Origin: an uncultured Lewinella sp.
GTDB lineage: Bacteria; Bacteroidota; Bacteroidia; Chitinophagales; Saprospiraceae
NCBI GenBank assembly: GCA_937949535.1
Contig: CALEDI010000328.1
Coordinates: 1-35,520 of the forward strand
Length of the DNA: 35,520 nt
Reading direction: 5' to 3'
Position numbers and translations under genes: made by a program. The notes below the pieces were generated by a model. It worked only from the letters and a program-made list of their open reading frames with translations, was not told the origin of the DNA and ran no database searches. Shown in pieces: positions 24,789-32,368 of the stretch; the first letter of the stretch is position 1, and each line of letters begins with the position of its first letter.

Positions 24789-26357
24789 TTAATTCTTCGA
24801 AGACCCGGGCTTTGTGCTCTTCGAGGCAATCCGTCTGGTCTGCGGGCCTGTTGGGGCATCTTCGGTAGGCTCGGGTTCTTGCTGTACTAGGCCGCTGGGG
24901 AGGCTCATCCCGCTCTGGCTCAGGAAGTCGTTGAGCTGGGGAACCATGCCGTAGAGGCCGGAGACGAAGTTGCCTACGCCCTGCCCGTTGCCGTTGTCGT
25001 AGACGATCACCTTATCGATCTCGATGTCCTTGATGGCATCGACCTGAATTTTGGTGAGCGCTTCGAGCTTGTCTAGCATCAGGTAGTTGATGGCGCTTTG
25101 GGCATCTCCGCCTGCGGCGGAGACGAGCTTCTGGAAACCTTCGGCTTGCTTCTTGAGCAACTCCTCCATACCCTGGGCTTCGGCTTGGTACTTGGCGAGA
25201 GCAGCGTCGGCTTCGCCTTTTGCGATTTCGCGGCGGCTCTCGGCTTCGGCTTGGGCGGCGATGACGGCCTTCTGGCGCTCAATGTCGGCCTGAACGACCT
25301 GCTCGGCTTCCTTCTCGGCCTTCTCCTTCAGGGCGCGGGCTTTCTCGGCCGCTTCCTGGGCTTTGTAGGATTCTTCTTGGGCCTTGGCGATGGCGACTTT
25401 GCGGGCGGCTTCGGCGCGGCGGTTGGCTTCGGCGAGGGCTACGTCGCGGGCGGCGTTGGACTCGGCGATCTTGATGGCCGCTTCGTTCTTACCCTCTTGG
25501 GCTTCGGCGTTGAACTTTGACTCCCCGATTTCGGCGCGAGAGTTGGCGTCGGCGACTTTGATCCGTTGCGCTTGGGTGGCTTCGGCTTCACCGACCATTG
25601 CGCGGGCGTTGGCGTCGGCAATTTTGATGCGCTGCTCCTGCGCAGCTTCGGCTTCACCGATCTCCGCTTGGGCGGTGAGGGCAGCTACCTTTGTACGCTG
25701 TTCTTGCTGGGCTTCGGCGCGGCCGATGCTACCGGTACGCTTCTCTTGCGCAACCTTCACTTCGGCTTCGTTGATGGCGCGGGCGGCGGCTTCTTGGCCG
25801 AGGGCGGCGATGTAGCCAGACTCGTCCTGAATATCGGTAACGTTTACGTTGATGAGGCGCAGACCAACCTTGTGGAGTTCTTCGCCTACGTTGGAGTACA
25901 CGCTGGAGACGAACTTATCGCGGTCGGTGTTCAGCTCCTCGATGTCCATGTTGGCGATAACGAGGCGCATCTGACCCATGATGATGTCTTGGCTCAGGCG
26001 AGCAACTTGCTCGCGGGTGAGGGAGAGCAGGCGGTTGGCTGCGGCTAACATCAGGCTCTCGTCTTCGCCGATACCGACGGTGAACTGAGACGGGACGTTT
26101 ACGCGGATGTTCTGCTTCGAGAGGGCATCCTTGAGGTTAACGTCGATGCTCAGGGGGGTGAGGTCCAGGAATTTGTAGTCTTGGATAACGGGCCAGACGA
26201 AGGCCGCACCACCGGCGTAACATTTAGCGGAGGCTCCGCCTCCGGTTTTACCGTATACGACGAGGATCTTATCCGACGGGCAGCGTTTGTAACGGCTGAC
26301 GAGGAAAAATACGAAAAGTACGACGAGAAGGACTACGCCTCCGATTAATTCTAACAT
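24789..26357 (-). CDS. Flotillin-family membrane scaffold protein
   Basis: The 522-aa protein has an N-terminal membrane segment (IGGVVLLVVLFVFFLVSRY). A band-7/SPFH domain follows to about residue 190 (DKILVVYGKTGGGASAKCY, AFVWPVIQDYKFLDLTPL, LINVNVTDIQDESGYI). Residues 190-400 are a long Ala/Glu/Lys coiled coil with repeated EIGEAEAAQEQRIKIADANA units, typical of flotillin. The C-terminus is VIVYDNGNGQGVGNFVSGLYGM and a Pro/Ser/Thr-rich tail. Flotillins organise ordered membrane microdomains. It follows the NfeD-like gene by 39 bases, the same pairing as yuaF-floT in Bacillus. Confidence 0.92.
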   Translation of the reverse strand: MLELIGGVVLLVVLFVFFLVSRYKRCPSDKILVVYGKTGGGASAKCYAGGAAFVWPVIQDYKFLDLTPLSIDVNLKDALSKQNIRVNVPSQFTVGIGEDESLMLAAANRLLSLTREQVARLSQDIIMGQMRLVIANMDIEELNTDRDKFVSSVYSNVGEELHKVGLRLINVNVTDIQDESGYIAALGQEAAARAINEAEVKVAQEKRTGSIGRAEAQQEQRTKVAALTAQAEIGEAEAAQEQRIKIADANARAMVGEAEATQAQRIKVADANSRAEIGESKFNAEAQEGKNEAAIKIAESNAARDVALAEANRRAEAARKVAIAKAQEESYKAQEAAEKARALKEKAEKEAEQVVQADIERQKAVIAAQAEAESRREIAKGEADAALAKYQAEAQGMEELLKKQAEGFQKLVSAAGGDAQSAINYLMLDKLEALTKIQVDAIKDIEIDKVIVYDNGNGQGVGNFVSGLYGMVPQLNDFLSQSGMSLPSGLVQQEPEPTEDAPTGPQTRRIASKSTKPGSSKN

Positions 26358-26396
26358 GATTTAAAGGGTTTGAATGTGTGATTTTAAATTAGTGTA

Positions 26397-26906
26397 TTAG
26401 AGTGTACTGACGCGAACAAGCCCGTCGGTATCAATTTCTTCGACTACGATGGGCGCGCCCGTTGGGATGTCTTCCGTAGCGTTGGAGCGGGCTTTAAACT
26501 CCCGTTTGGTTCCTTTTACGTTTACTTGTACGAGGCCCTCGCCTCCGGCGGGGATGCGTAGGTAGACGGTTCCTTTCTCCATAATTGCGTCGTGAACAGA
26601 CCAATTGACGTTAGCTTGCTGGGAGAGCAAGAACTTCAGGATCATGCTCAGCACGTAAACCCCCACTGCACCTGCGGCCGCGCCCACCATAAATGCTAGT
26701 ACGGGATTGGCCTCCGAAATGAGCACCAACCGCACCACCCACGCACTGATGGAGAAGAAGGTAAGCACGCTTTTCACGGCTCCCAAACCATCTGCATCGG
26801 CGTCGAGGTCGATGTCCAAATCAAGCCCTCCGAGGATGGAGAGCAGTAGCAAAATGAGCAGCAAACCGCCGCAAATCAATGCTATATAGGTGAGTATCAG
26901 AATCAT
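26397..26906 (-). CDS. NfeD-like membrane protein (flotillin partner)
   Basis: The 169-aa protein has a first membrane helix (ILTYIALICGGLLLILLLLSIL), an acidic spacer (LDLDIDLDADADG) and two further membrane helices (VKSVLTFFSISAWVVRLVLI and VLAFMVGAAAGAVGVYVLSMIL). The C-terminal OB-fold spans about 105-169 (KGTVYLRIPAGGEGLVQVNVKG, TGAPIVVEEIDTDGLVRVSTL). This is the short NfeD1b/YuaF type that works with flotillin. It is the first gene of the two-gene operon, behind a perfect promoter box. Confidence 0.85.
   Translation of the reverse strand: MILILTYIALICGGLLLILLLLSILGGLDLDIDLDADADGLGAVKSVLTFFSISAWVVRLVLISEANPVLAFMVGAAAGAVGVYVLSMILKFLLSQQANVNWSVHDAIMEKGTVYLRIPAGGEGLVQVNVKGTKREFKARSNATEDIPTGAPIVVEEIDTDGLVRVSTL
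26667..26685 (-). repeat. Dispersed 20-mer motif, copy 7 (inside the NfeD-like gene)
   Basis: The coding (minus) strand has GGGCGCGGCCGCAGGTGCA then G, identical to the consensus over 19 bases. It encodes GAAAGA in a membrane helix. Confidence 0.75.
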
Positions 26907-26953
26907 GAGCGATCAACTTTATAGGTGCTTAATTTCTATACCACAAGAACGCG

Positions 26954-26961
26954 CAAACATA
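26954..26961 (-). promoter_or_regulatory. Perfect -7 promoter box for the NfeD-flotillin operon
   Basis: On the minus strand TATGTTTG is followed by CGCG, 47 bases before the ATG at 26906. Confidence 0.55.
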
Positions 26962-27034
26962 TGGTTTTAGGTTAATCGTTCGTCGAGGAAGGTGCTAGGT
27001 TGGTCGGGAAATGGGGTTTGAGTTGGGCAATTCT

Positions 27035-27109
27035 GGGGGCGCCGAGGTCGCGAAGGGCTGAACGTTGCCTACCGGCAAGCCTTCAACCCTTCGCTAAACA
27101 TGAGCCCCC
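27035..27109. repeat. Long nested hairpin in the intergenic region
   Basis: Stems are nested: GGGGGC/GCCCCC (outer), GCGAAGGGCTGAA/TTCAACCCTTCGC (13 bp, one mismatch) and TTGCC/GGCAA around TACC. It belongs to the 507-base gap 26907-27413, which also holds a promoter and insertion B but no gene. Confidence 0.7.
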
Positions 27110-27213
27110 TTCGGGACCAGACAGCACTAAAACTCCCCTTTGTTAAGCGGTATTTCAGGGCCGGAGGTCCACTTCCCGTAGCGTGAGGGCCCGCCCCCAC
27201 GTATTCGTTATGT

Positions 27214-27353
27214 ATTTGGTTCCAAACCGCTATACATCGACTAAAACCCCCTCCCTAAATCCCTCCCCACGGGGGAGGGACTTGTGAAAACGCTACGCGT
27301 TTTAGCGTAAGGGCCACTTAATCAGCGTCAATGTATAGCGGTTTGATTTGGTT
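27214..27353. mobile_element. MITE-like palindromic insertion B with 8-bp flanking direct repeats
   Basis: ATTTGGTT occurs at 27214-27221 and at 27346-27353. The 124 bases between carry terminal arms CCAAACCGCTATACATCGAC and its inverse GTCAATGTATAGCGGTTTG, with two mismatches. The interior includes the 63-bp core of insertion A in reverse (27242-27304), with six differences, all transitions. One C/T change is matched by a G/A change in the opposite strand of the CCCTCCCC/GGGGAGGG hairpin. No coding capacity. Confidence 0.65.
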
Positions 27354-27400
27354 GTGTACACGAAGGTCCGGCTACAAATTCAGGAGTTCGCCCTATTGAT

Positions 27401-27408
27401 TACCTTCG
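27401..27408 (+). promoter_or_regulatory. -7 box five bases before the rlmI start
   Basis: TACCTTCG then CCCCC then ATGAAAA. The same 20 bases occur at the PhnA-domain gene start (35155-35174, minus). Confidence 0.5.
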
Positions 27409-27413
27409 CCCCC

Positions 27414-28598
27414 ATGAAAACAGTAACCCTCCAGAAAGGTAAAGACGGTGCCATCCGCCGCCGCAATCCGTGGGTATTTTCTGGCGCGATCAAGCGCGAG
27501 GAAGACGGCATTGAAGACGGTGATTTGGTAGCCGTAGACGCCATCAACGGCGACCGGCTCGGCTACGGGCACTACCAAAGCGGAGGCATCCGAGTACGGT
27601 TGTTGGGTTTCGGAGAAGAGGTGTTGCCGATTGAGGAGATATTTCGTGACAAGCTGGAGCAGGCGCTTAGCCTGCGCCAACAACTCGGTTTGGCGGATGA
27701 CCCGCTGACGAATGCCTACCGCGTTGTCCATGCAGCAGGCGATGGGTTGCCGGGGCTGATCGTAGACCGCTACGCTTCTGTCGCTGTTATTCAGTGTCAT
27801 GGTATAGGTATGTTTCGGCAGCGCAAACTAATCGCGAAGGTGCTGATGGAGTTGATGGGCGACGAGATAACGACCGTCTACGACAAAAGTGCCAAGACCC
27901 TACCCGATCGCTACCCCGCCGAAGACGGCGTGTTGTTGGGCGAGCAAGTTACCGAAGTTGTTGTCTTAGAAAACGGCCGCCGTTTTCGGGTAGACATTGC
28001 TAGCGGGCAAAAAACGGGCTTCTTCCTAGACCAGCGAGACAACCGCTGGCTGCTTGGCAGCTACGCAAAAGGCAAACGGGTGCTCAATACCTTCTGCTAC
28101 ACCGGTGGGTTTTCGGTGTATGCGCTTTTGGGCGACGCAGCGCAGGTGCAAAGTGTGGACCTGAGCGGCAGCGCGATCGACCTCACCAACGACAACGTGG
28201 GCCGTAACGGAGACTTCTCCGCCCAACACGAAGCCTACGCCGCCGACGTAATGGAGTGGCTCAAGGAGCACGCCAACGAAGACCCCTACGACATCATCAT
28301 CGTAGACCCGCCAGCCTTCGCCAAAAACAAACATAAGCGCCACAAAGCCGTACAAGCCTACAAACGCCTCAACGCCCGCGCTATGAAAGCCATCAAACCC
28401 GGCGGTTTGCTATTCACTTTCAGCTGTAGCCGCGTAGTGGAGCGCCAGCTTTTCTACGACACCATCGTAGCCGCAGGCCTAGAAGCCGGACGCGACTGCC
28501 GCGTCCTCCATCATCTCAGCCAAGGAGCCGATCATCCCGTAAATCTATACCACCAAGAAGGAGAGTACTTAAAAGGGCTAGTCTTACGCATCGGATAA
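27414..28598 (+). CDS. rlmI: Class I SAM-dependent rRNA methyltransferase, RlmI-like
   Basis: The protein has 394 residues from ATG 27414; the track opens 22 codons earlier. An N-terminal PUA domain spans 1-75 (LQKGKDGAIRRRNPWVFSGAI, DGDLVAVDAINGDRLGYGHY). An EEHEE-type linker domain lies at 80-190 (YRVVHAAGDGLPGLIVDRY). The Rossmann methyltransferase domain has GQKTGFFLDQRDNR, LNTFCYTGGFSVYALLGDA (SAM site), VDPPAFAKNK (D298-P299-P300) and FTFSCSRVV with catalytic C338. In E. coli this enzyme makes m5C1962 in 23S rRNA. The exact target here is inferred. Confidence 0.93.
   Translation: MKTVTLQKGKDGAIRRRNPWVFSGAIKREEDGIEDGDLVAVDAINGDRLGYGHYQSGGIRVRLLGFGEEVLPIEEIFRDKLEQALSLRQQLGLADDPLTNAYRVVHAAGDGLPGLIVDRYASVAVIQCHGIGMFRQRKLIAKVLMELMGDEITTVYDKSAKTLPDRYPAEDGVLLGEQVTEVVVLENGRRFRVDIASGQKTGFFLDQRDNRWLLGSYAKGKRVLNTFCYTGGFSVYALLGDAAQVQSVDLSGSAIDLTNDNVGRNGDFSAQHEAYAADVMEWLKEHANEDPYDIIIVDPPAFAKNKHKRHKAVQAYKRLNARAMKAIKPGGLLFTFSCSRVVERQLFYDTIVAAGLEAGRDCRVLHHLSQGADHPVNLYHQEGEYLKGLVLRIG
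28130..28153 (+). repeat. Dispersed 20-mer motif, copy 8 (inside rlmI)
   Basis: GGGCGACGCAGCGCAGGTGC then AAAG. The ends are conserved and the centre has diverged; it encodes GDAAQVQS next to the SAM site. Confidence 0.5.
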
Positions 28599-28768
28599 AA
28601 ATCGTTACAATTTCAACCACTTTTCACTTACGAAAGTATAAAAACCTGTCAATCAGGTAACAATAAGTACACATACTTAATCAAAAATTAACCAAAAACA
28701 AACTTACAAATCGTAAAAAAACACCAAACGCGAAGCCGTTAAACAAGCGACTATACCAACACTAATCT

Positions 28769-28904
28769 TATCTTTGCGAGCAAGATAACAACAACGTCAT
28801 ATTTGACGGTAGAACAAGAATTTAGGTTTATTTTTCATGAGAGACGCTGTGGACAACACAGTCGTATAGTAAGGCCCAAGCGCGATTCGCTTGGGCTTTT
28901 CATT
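28769..28904 (+). ncRNA. Candidate small RNA with own promoter and terminator
   Basis: A perfect -7 box TATCTTTG (28769-28776) is followed by about 95 bases with no long ORF, a CTGTG-gacaa-CACAG hairpin (28847-28861) and a strong terminator (28874-28904). Within it, ATG 28837 to TAG 28869 would encode only MRDAVDNTVV. The predicted transcript is about 120 nt. It could be a small RNA, a leader peptide with attenuator for the acyl-CoA dehydrogenase gene, or a micro-peptide gene. I do not recognise a known RNA family. Confidence 0.5.
28874..28904 (+). terminator. Rho-independent terminator
   Basis: GCCCAAGCG pairs perfectly with CGCTTGGGC around CGATT, followed by TTTTCATTT. Confidence 0.85.
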
Positions 28905-28962
28905 TCCCCCTACCACTACTTTTCTTAACCGCAACAAGAAAAGGACTATCGCACCTTTACAT

Positions 28963-28982
28963 TTTAGCGAATTTTCGCTAAA
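28963..28982. promoter_or_regulatory. Palindromic operator-like site 1 upstream of the acyl-CoA dehydrogenase gene
   Basis: TTTAGCGAA-TT-TTCGCTAAA, perfect 9-bp arms. It lies just upstream of the -33 TTG (28998-29000). Confidence 0.65.
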
Positions 28983-28997
28983 TAATTGCTTGTGCCC

Positions 28998-29028
28998 TTG
29001 ACCAGCTCCCCGCTAACCCGTAACTTCG
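28998..29028 (+). promoter_or_regulatory. Promoter of the acyl-CoA dehydrogenase gene
   Basis: TTG (28998-29000), 20 bases, then TAACTTCG (29021-29028). The spacing fits the Bacteroidota -33/-7 layout and the promoter sits between the two palindromes. Confidence 0.5.
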
Positions 29029-29029
29029 C

Positions 29030-29043
29030 AGCGAAAATTCGCT
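29030..29043. promoter_or_regulatory. Palindromic operator-like site 2, over the predicted transcription start
   Basis: AGCGAA-AA-TTCGCT shares the AGCGAA-NN-TTCGCT core with site 1. The centres are 64 bases apart, about six DNA turns. The layout suggests repression by a dimeric regulator, perhaps TetR or FadR-like (inference). Confidence 0.65.
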
Positions 29044-29063
29044 AACCGTTTAATATTTCGACC

Positions 29064-30863
29064 ATGCCAACAGTTGCAGAACAACTAAAAGTCCTTAAAG
29101 GAGGAGAGTTCCTCGTTGCAGACGCTGCCCCAGAAACGACCTTCTCCCCTGAAGACTTCAATGACGAACAGATGATGGTGAAGCAGATGATGGCTGACTT
29201 CGTTCAGCAAAACATCATCCCTAACCTCGACGACATCGAGAAGCAGAAAGACAACATTGGCCCTAGGTTACTAGACCAGATGGCCGAGCTTGGCCTACTG
29301 GGCACCCACATGCCCGAAGCCTACGGCGGCATGGAAATGGATACCAATACGAATACGCTCATTTGTGACGAGCTCGGCGCCAGTTCTGGCTCCTTCACCG
29401 TTTCGTACGCCGCCCACACAGGTATTGGCATGCTCCCTATCCTATATTATGGTACGGAAGCGCAAAAACAAGAATGGCTCCCTCGCCTCATCACCGGCGA
29501 GTTGAAAGCAGCTTACTGCCTCACCGAACCCAGCTCGGGGTCCGACGCCGTTAGCGCCAAGACAACCGCTATGCGCGACGGCGACGAGTGGGTACTCAAC
29601 GGCCAGAAGATGTGGATTTCCAATGCTGGCTTCGCCGACGTATTCGTCGTATTTGCTCAGGCCGACGGAGACAAGTTCACTGGCTTCATCGTTCCGTCTA
29701 ACCTCCCCGGCATCACGCTAGGCGCAGAAGAAGACAAGCTTGGCATCAAAGGAAGCTCTACCCGTCAGGTATTCTTCGAAAACTGCCGCATCCCCGCCGA
29801 TGCCTTCCTCGGAGAAATTGGTAAAGGCCACCTCATTGCCTTCAACGTACTCAACGTTGGCCGCTTCAAGCTACACGCACTCAGCGTTGGCGGAGCCAAG
29901 GGCAGCATCACGATCGGTATCAAGTACGCCAACGAACGCATCCAGTTCAAACAGCCCATCGCCAACTTCGGTGCCATCAAGCACAAAATCGGAGAGGCCG
30001 CTATCAAGATTTTCACCGGCGAGTCTTCTCTCTACCGTGTTAGCCAACTCATCCAGGACGCCAACAACGGCCATAAAGCCAACGGAAAGTCTTACGCCGA
30101 AGCCAAGCGTCTCAGCGCCGAAGAGTACGCCATTGAGTGTGCACTACTCAAGTTCATCGGGTCAGAGATCTTGGATTACACCGTAGATGAAGTGCTCCAA
30201 ATCCACGGCGGCATGGGCTACAGCGAAGAGACCCGCGCACCACGGATGTACCGCGACGCGCGCATCAACCGCATCTACGAAGGCACCAACGAAATCAACC
30301 GCCTACTCAGCGTTTCCCAGTTGATGCGCCGCGCGATGAAAGGCTCCATCGACATCGCTACCCCAGCGTGGGCAGTGCAGAAAGAACTCGCTACCCCCGC
30401 AGACAATAGCACCCCTGAAGGAATCTACGGTGCGGAAGTCAAAGCTACCGCAGACTTCAAGAAAACCATCCTCATGGTCGTAGGCGCAGCCGTGAAGGCC
30501 CAGATGGACGGCAAGCTCGACCTCAAGGAAGCACAAGAAATCGTGATGAACGTCTCCGATATGCTCGCCGACTTGCTCAACGCCGAGTCTACCCTACTCC
30601 GCCTCCAGAAACTGCGCCAAACCGGCAAGGCGACGCAGCCACAGGAGGTGCTCGATGCTGTGCTTCAGGTTTACTTCCACGACGCCAACGCGCGCATCGC
30701 GAAGAACGCCCTAGATGCCGTAGCTGGTTTCACTGAAGGCGACTTGCTGAACACTTTCGTGGCCGGTATTCGCCGCTTCACGCAGTACCCTCCGCGCAAC
30801 ACCGCTAAACTGCGCCGCGTGGTAGCAGACCACTGCATCAAGGCAAATGCGTACGCGCTGTAA
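29064..30863 (+). CDS. Acyl-CoA dehydrogenase (long-chain type, ~600 aa)
   Basis: This 599-aa FAD enzyme catalyses the first step of fatty-acid beta-oxidation. Residues 25-420 are the standard core: MVKQMMADFVQQNIIPNLDD (N-terminal helices), AYCLTEPSSGSDAVSAKTTA, WVLNGQKMWISNAGFADVFVVFAQ, KLGIKGSSTRQVFFENCRIP, GRFKLHALSVGGAKG, VLQIHGGMGYSEETRAPRMYRDARI and IYEGTNEINRL with catalytic base E406. The extra C-terminal ~170 residues (LKEAQEIVMNVSDMLADLLNAESTLLRLQKL) match the VLCAD/ACAD9-like extension that mediates dimerisation and membrane contact. It is a single gene with its own regulated promoter and terminator. Confidence 0.95.
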   Translation: MPTVAEQLKVLKGGEFLVADAAPETTFSPEDFNDEQMMVKQMMADFVQQNIIPNLDDIEKQKDNIGPRLLDQMAELGLLGTHMPEAYGGMEMDTNTNTLICDELGASSGSFTVSYAAHTGIGMLPILYYGTEAQKQEWLPRLITGELKAAYCLTEPSSGSDAVSAKTTAMRDGDEWVLNGQKMWISNAGFADVFVVFAQADGDKFTGFIVPSNLPGITLGAEEDKLGIKGSSTRQVFFENCRIPADAFLGEIGKGHLIAFNVLNVGRFKLHALSVGGAKGSITIGIKYANERIQFKQPIANFGAIKHKIGEAAIKIFTGESSLYRVSQLIQDANNGHKANGKSYAEAKRLSAEEYAIECALLKFIGSEILDYTVDEVLQIHGGMGYSEETRAPRMYRDARINRIYEGTNEINRLLSVSQLMRRAMKGSIDIATPAWAVQKELATPADNSTPEGIYGAEVKATADFKKTILMVVGAAVKAQMDGKLDLKEAQEIVMNVSDMLADLLNAESTLLRLQKLRQTGKATQPQEVLDAVLQVYFHDANARIAKNALDAVAGFTEGDLLNTFVAGIRRFTQYPPRNTAKLRRVVADHCIKANAYAL

Positions 30864-30897
30864 GATTTATGTAGATTGAAAATACGTTTTAAACAAC

Positions 30898-30932
30898 GCC
30901 CTTCCGCCATTTTGGTGGGAGGGCTTTTTTTT
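30898..30932 (+). terminator. Rho-independent terminator after the acyl-CoA dehydrogenase gene
   Basis: GCCCTTCCGCC and GGTGGGAGGGC pair with two G-T wobbles around ATTTT, followed by eight T. Confidence 0.9.
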
Positions 30933-30993
30933 GCGCGAATGCGAGAGCTGCGTAATGGGCGGTTTGAAATCAGCACCAAAGAGGTCTGCCCGT

Positions 30994-31148
30994 CCGGACG
31001 CCCGCAGGTCCCTTGCCCTTATTCGCTGCTTCGCAGCTCGGGGCAAGGGACGCTACGGGGTCCTCGTCCACCCTCGTAGTAGGACCCCGTAGCGTCCAGT
31101 TAATCCTGAAGCGAAGCGCAAAGATTTACTGGACCTGCGGGCGTCCGG
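30994..31148. mobile_element. Cloverleaf-like palindromic element with perfect 18-bp inverted ends
   Basis: The ends CCGGACGCCCGCAGGTCC (30994-31011) and GGACCTGCGGGCGTCCGG (31131-31148) are exact inverse copies. Inside are three successive arms. Arm 1 is CCCTTGCCC/GGGCAAGGG with apical GCTGC/GCAGC. Arm 2 is GGACGCTACGGGGTCCT/AGGACCCCGTAGCGTCC, 17 bp and perfect. Arm 3 is AGTTAATC/GATTTACT with one mismatch. It fills most of the 321-base gap 30864-31184 and has no ORF. It may be a non-autonomous mobile element or structured RNA/DNA site; I recognise no family. Confidence 0.65.
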
Positions 31149-31184
31149 TTGTCGATTTGTGCTAAAATCAAACTTTACAGGCCA

Positions 31185-31763
31185 CTAATCCGTGCTAAAC
31201 AAAAAGTCCAGCACCCGTTCCTTGCCGCTGAGGTTGCGACTTCCCTTCACCAAGACGGGTTTTACGGGTGGTAAGTAGACGGTATCTCGGACGTAGACTA
31301 GCTTGGGCGAGGCGGGTACTTCGTGGTAAACTGTGTCATATCTGGTGCGGTAACGGACTTGCTTGATGGTCTGGTAGACGGTGTCGGTGACCACAATTTT
31401 TTCGGGCGCGGCCGCAGGTGCAATAATGGTTTTTTCAACGAGCAAGGTCTCCGGCTCCCGGAGCAGGAGAACCGAGCTAACAACGAAGAACAGCAACCAG
31501 CCAGCCGCAGCGAGCCAAGGTAGCCAGCCAAACTTGCGCCCTTTAACTTGCCTTGCATCCTGCGCTGCGTCGCCCAAATGTGTTGTAGTACTAGCCAAAA
31601 AAGCGGTTTGCAGGCTAGCCGGCAACGCCTCCTCGGGTTCCTGCATCAGCAAAGTCAGCTCACGCAGCTCGGTGTAGGTAGCGCGGTCTATGGTGGCTCG
31701 CACGGCTGGGGGCAGGGCGCCGTAGTCGTAGTCGGCCAAGTAATCGAGGTAGTCCATAGTCAT
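31185..31763 (-). CDS. Single-pass membrane protein, probable anti-sigma factor
   Basis: The protein has 192 residues from ATG 31763; the track start lies inside the sigma gene. The ATG overlaps the sigma-factor stop in ATGA, so translation is coupled. A helical cytosolic N-terminus (MDYLDYLADYDYGALPPAVRATIDRATYTELREL) is followed by one TM at about 93-115 (WLPWLAAAGWLLFFVVSSVLLL). A periplasmic domain with many Tyr/Thr/Val strands follows (TDTVYQTIKQVRYRTRYDTVYHEV, LVYVRDTVYLPP). No zinc HxxxCxxC motif is seen. The anti-sigma role is inferred from position and topology. Confidence 0.65.
   Translation of the reverse strand: MTMDYLDYLADYDYGALPPAVRATIDRATYTELRELTLLMQEPEEALPASLQTAFLASTTTHLGDAAQDARQVKGRKFGWLPWLAAAGWLLFFVVSSVLLLREPETLLVEKTIIAPAAAPEKIVVTDTVYQTIKQVRYRTRYDTVYHEVPASPKLVYVRDTVYLPPVKPVLVKGSRNLSGKERVLDFLFSTD
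31404..31423 (+). repeat. Dispersed 20-mer motif, copy 9 (perfect, inside the anti-sigma gene)
   Basis: GGGCGCGGCCGCAGGTGCAA on the plus strand, opposite to the coding strand. It encodes IAPAAAP just after the TM, an unrelated peptide to that of copy 7. Confidence 0.8.
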
Positions 31764-32302
31764 TTGATTTCGGAGGCTTTGAGGAGGGCGGCAAGCTTTT
31801 TGAGGCCGTAGTGTAGGCGGCTTTTCACCGTTCCCGGCGAGCAGCCGAGGGCTTCGGCCGTTTGCTCGGTAGAGAGGCCTTTCTGGAAACGCAGCTCTAC
31901 GCAAAGCCGCTGGTGTGGCGGCAGTTGTTCGAGGGCCAGCCTGACGCGACGGGCTTCTGCCCGGGGCTCCTCCGGCGCGGCTTTCACGCTGCGGAGATCG
32001 GCGTAAACCGCCTCCCGCCGTTGGCGACGCGCTTCGCCTCGGTATTCGTTTTTCAGCAGGTTGGCCGCGATGGTGAAGAACAACGACGATAGGTCATCTG
32101 GCCCCGTCTCCGCCTCCCGGAAAGCGCGGCTTTCCAACAACTTCAGGAATACTTGTTGCTTGAGGTCTTCCGCCCGCGCGCGGTCTCCGTTCAGCCGCTG
32201 AACGAAGTAGGCATACAGCCGCGCGCCATACCGCCGGTAAAGGGCGGTAAAGGCGGGTTGGTGGCCTCCGGCGGCCTGGATGAGGAGTTGGCGATCGGTC
32301 AA
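31760..32302 (-). CDS. ECF-type sigma-70 family RNA polymerase sigma factor
   Basis: The 180-aa protein has region 2 at about 15-85 (FTALYRRYGARLYAYFVQRL, DLKQQVFLKLLESRAF, LFFTIAANLLKNEYR) and region 4 at about 120-175 (LALEQLPPHQRLCVELRFQKGLSTEQTAEALGCSPGTVKSRLHYGLKKL). This is the standard two-domain ECF layout. The start is TTG at 32302; a stop codon lies in frame about 16 codons upstream with no ATG or GTG in between. It is coupled to the downstream membrane protein gene, which probably holds it inactive until an envelope signal arrives. The target genes are not evident. Confidence 0.9.
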   Translation of the reverse strand: MTDRQLLIQAAGGHQPAFTALYRRYGARLYAYFVQRLNGDRARAEDLKQQVFLKLLESRAFREAETGPDDLSSLFFTIAANLLKNEYRGEARRQRREAVYADLRSVKAAPEEPRAEARRVRLALEQLPPHQRLCVELRFQKGLSTEQTAEALGCSPGTVKSRLHYGLKKLAALLKASEIK

Positions 32303-32368
32303 ATTGAGGTTTTAGTTTTCAGCCCCAGCTTCGAGTGGGCGTCGTGATCTCAAAGCACTAGAGTATTG

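Noticed and set aside
25098-26048. Plus-strand ORFs at 25098-25520 and 25566-26048 with glycine/leucine-rich products
   Set aside because: They are antisense frames of the Ala/Glu-rich flotillin coiled coil, a known source of false long ORFs.
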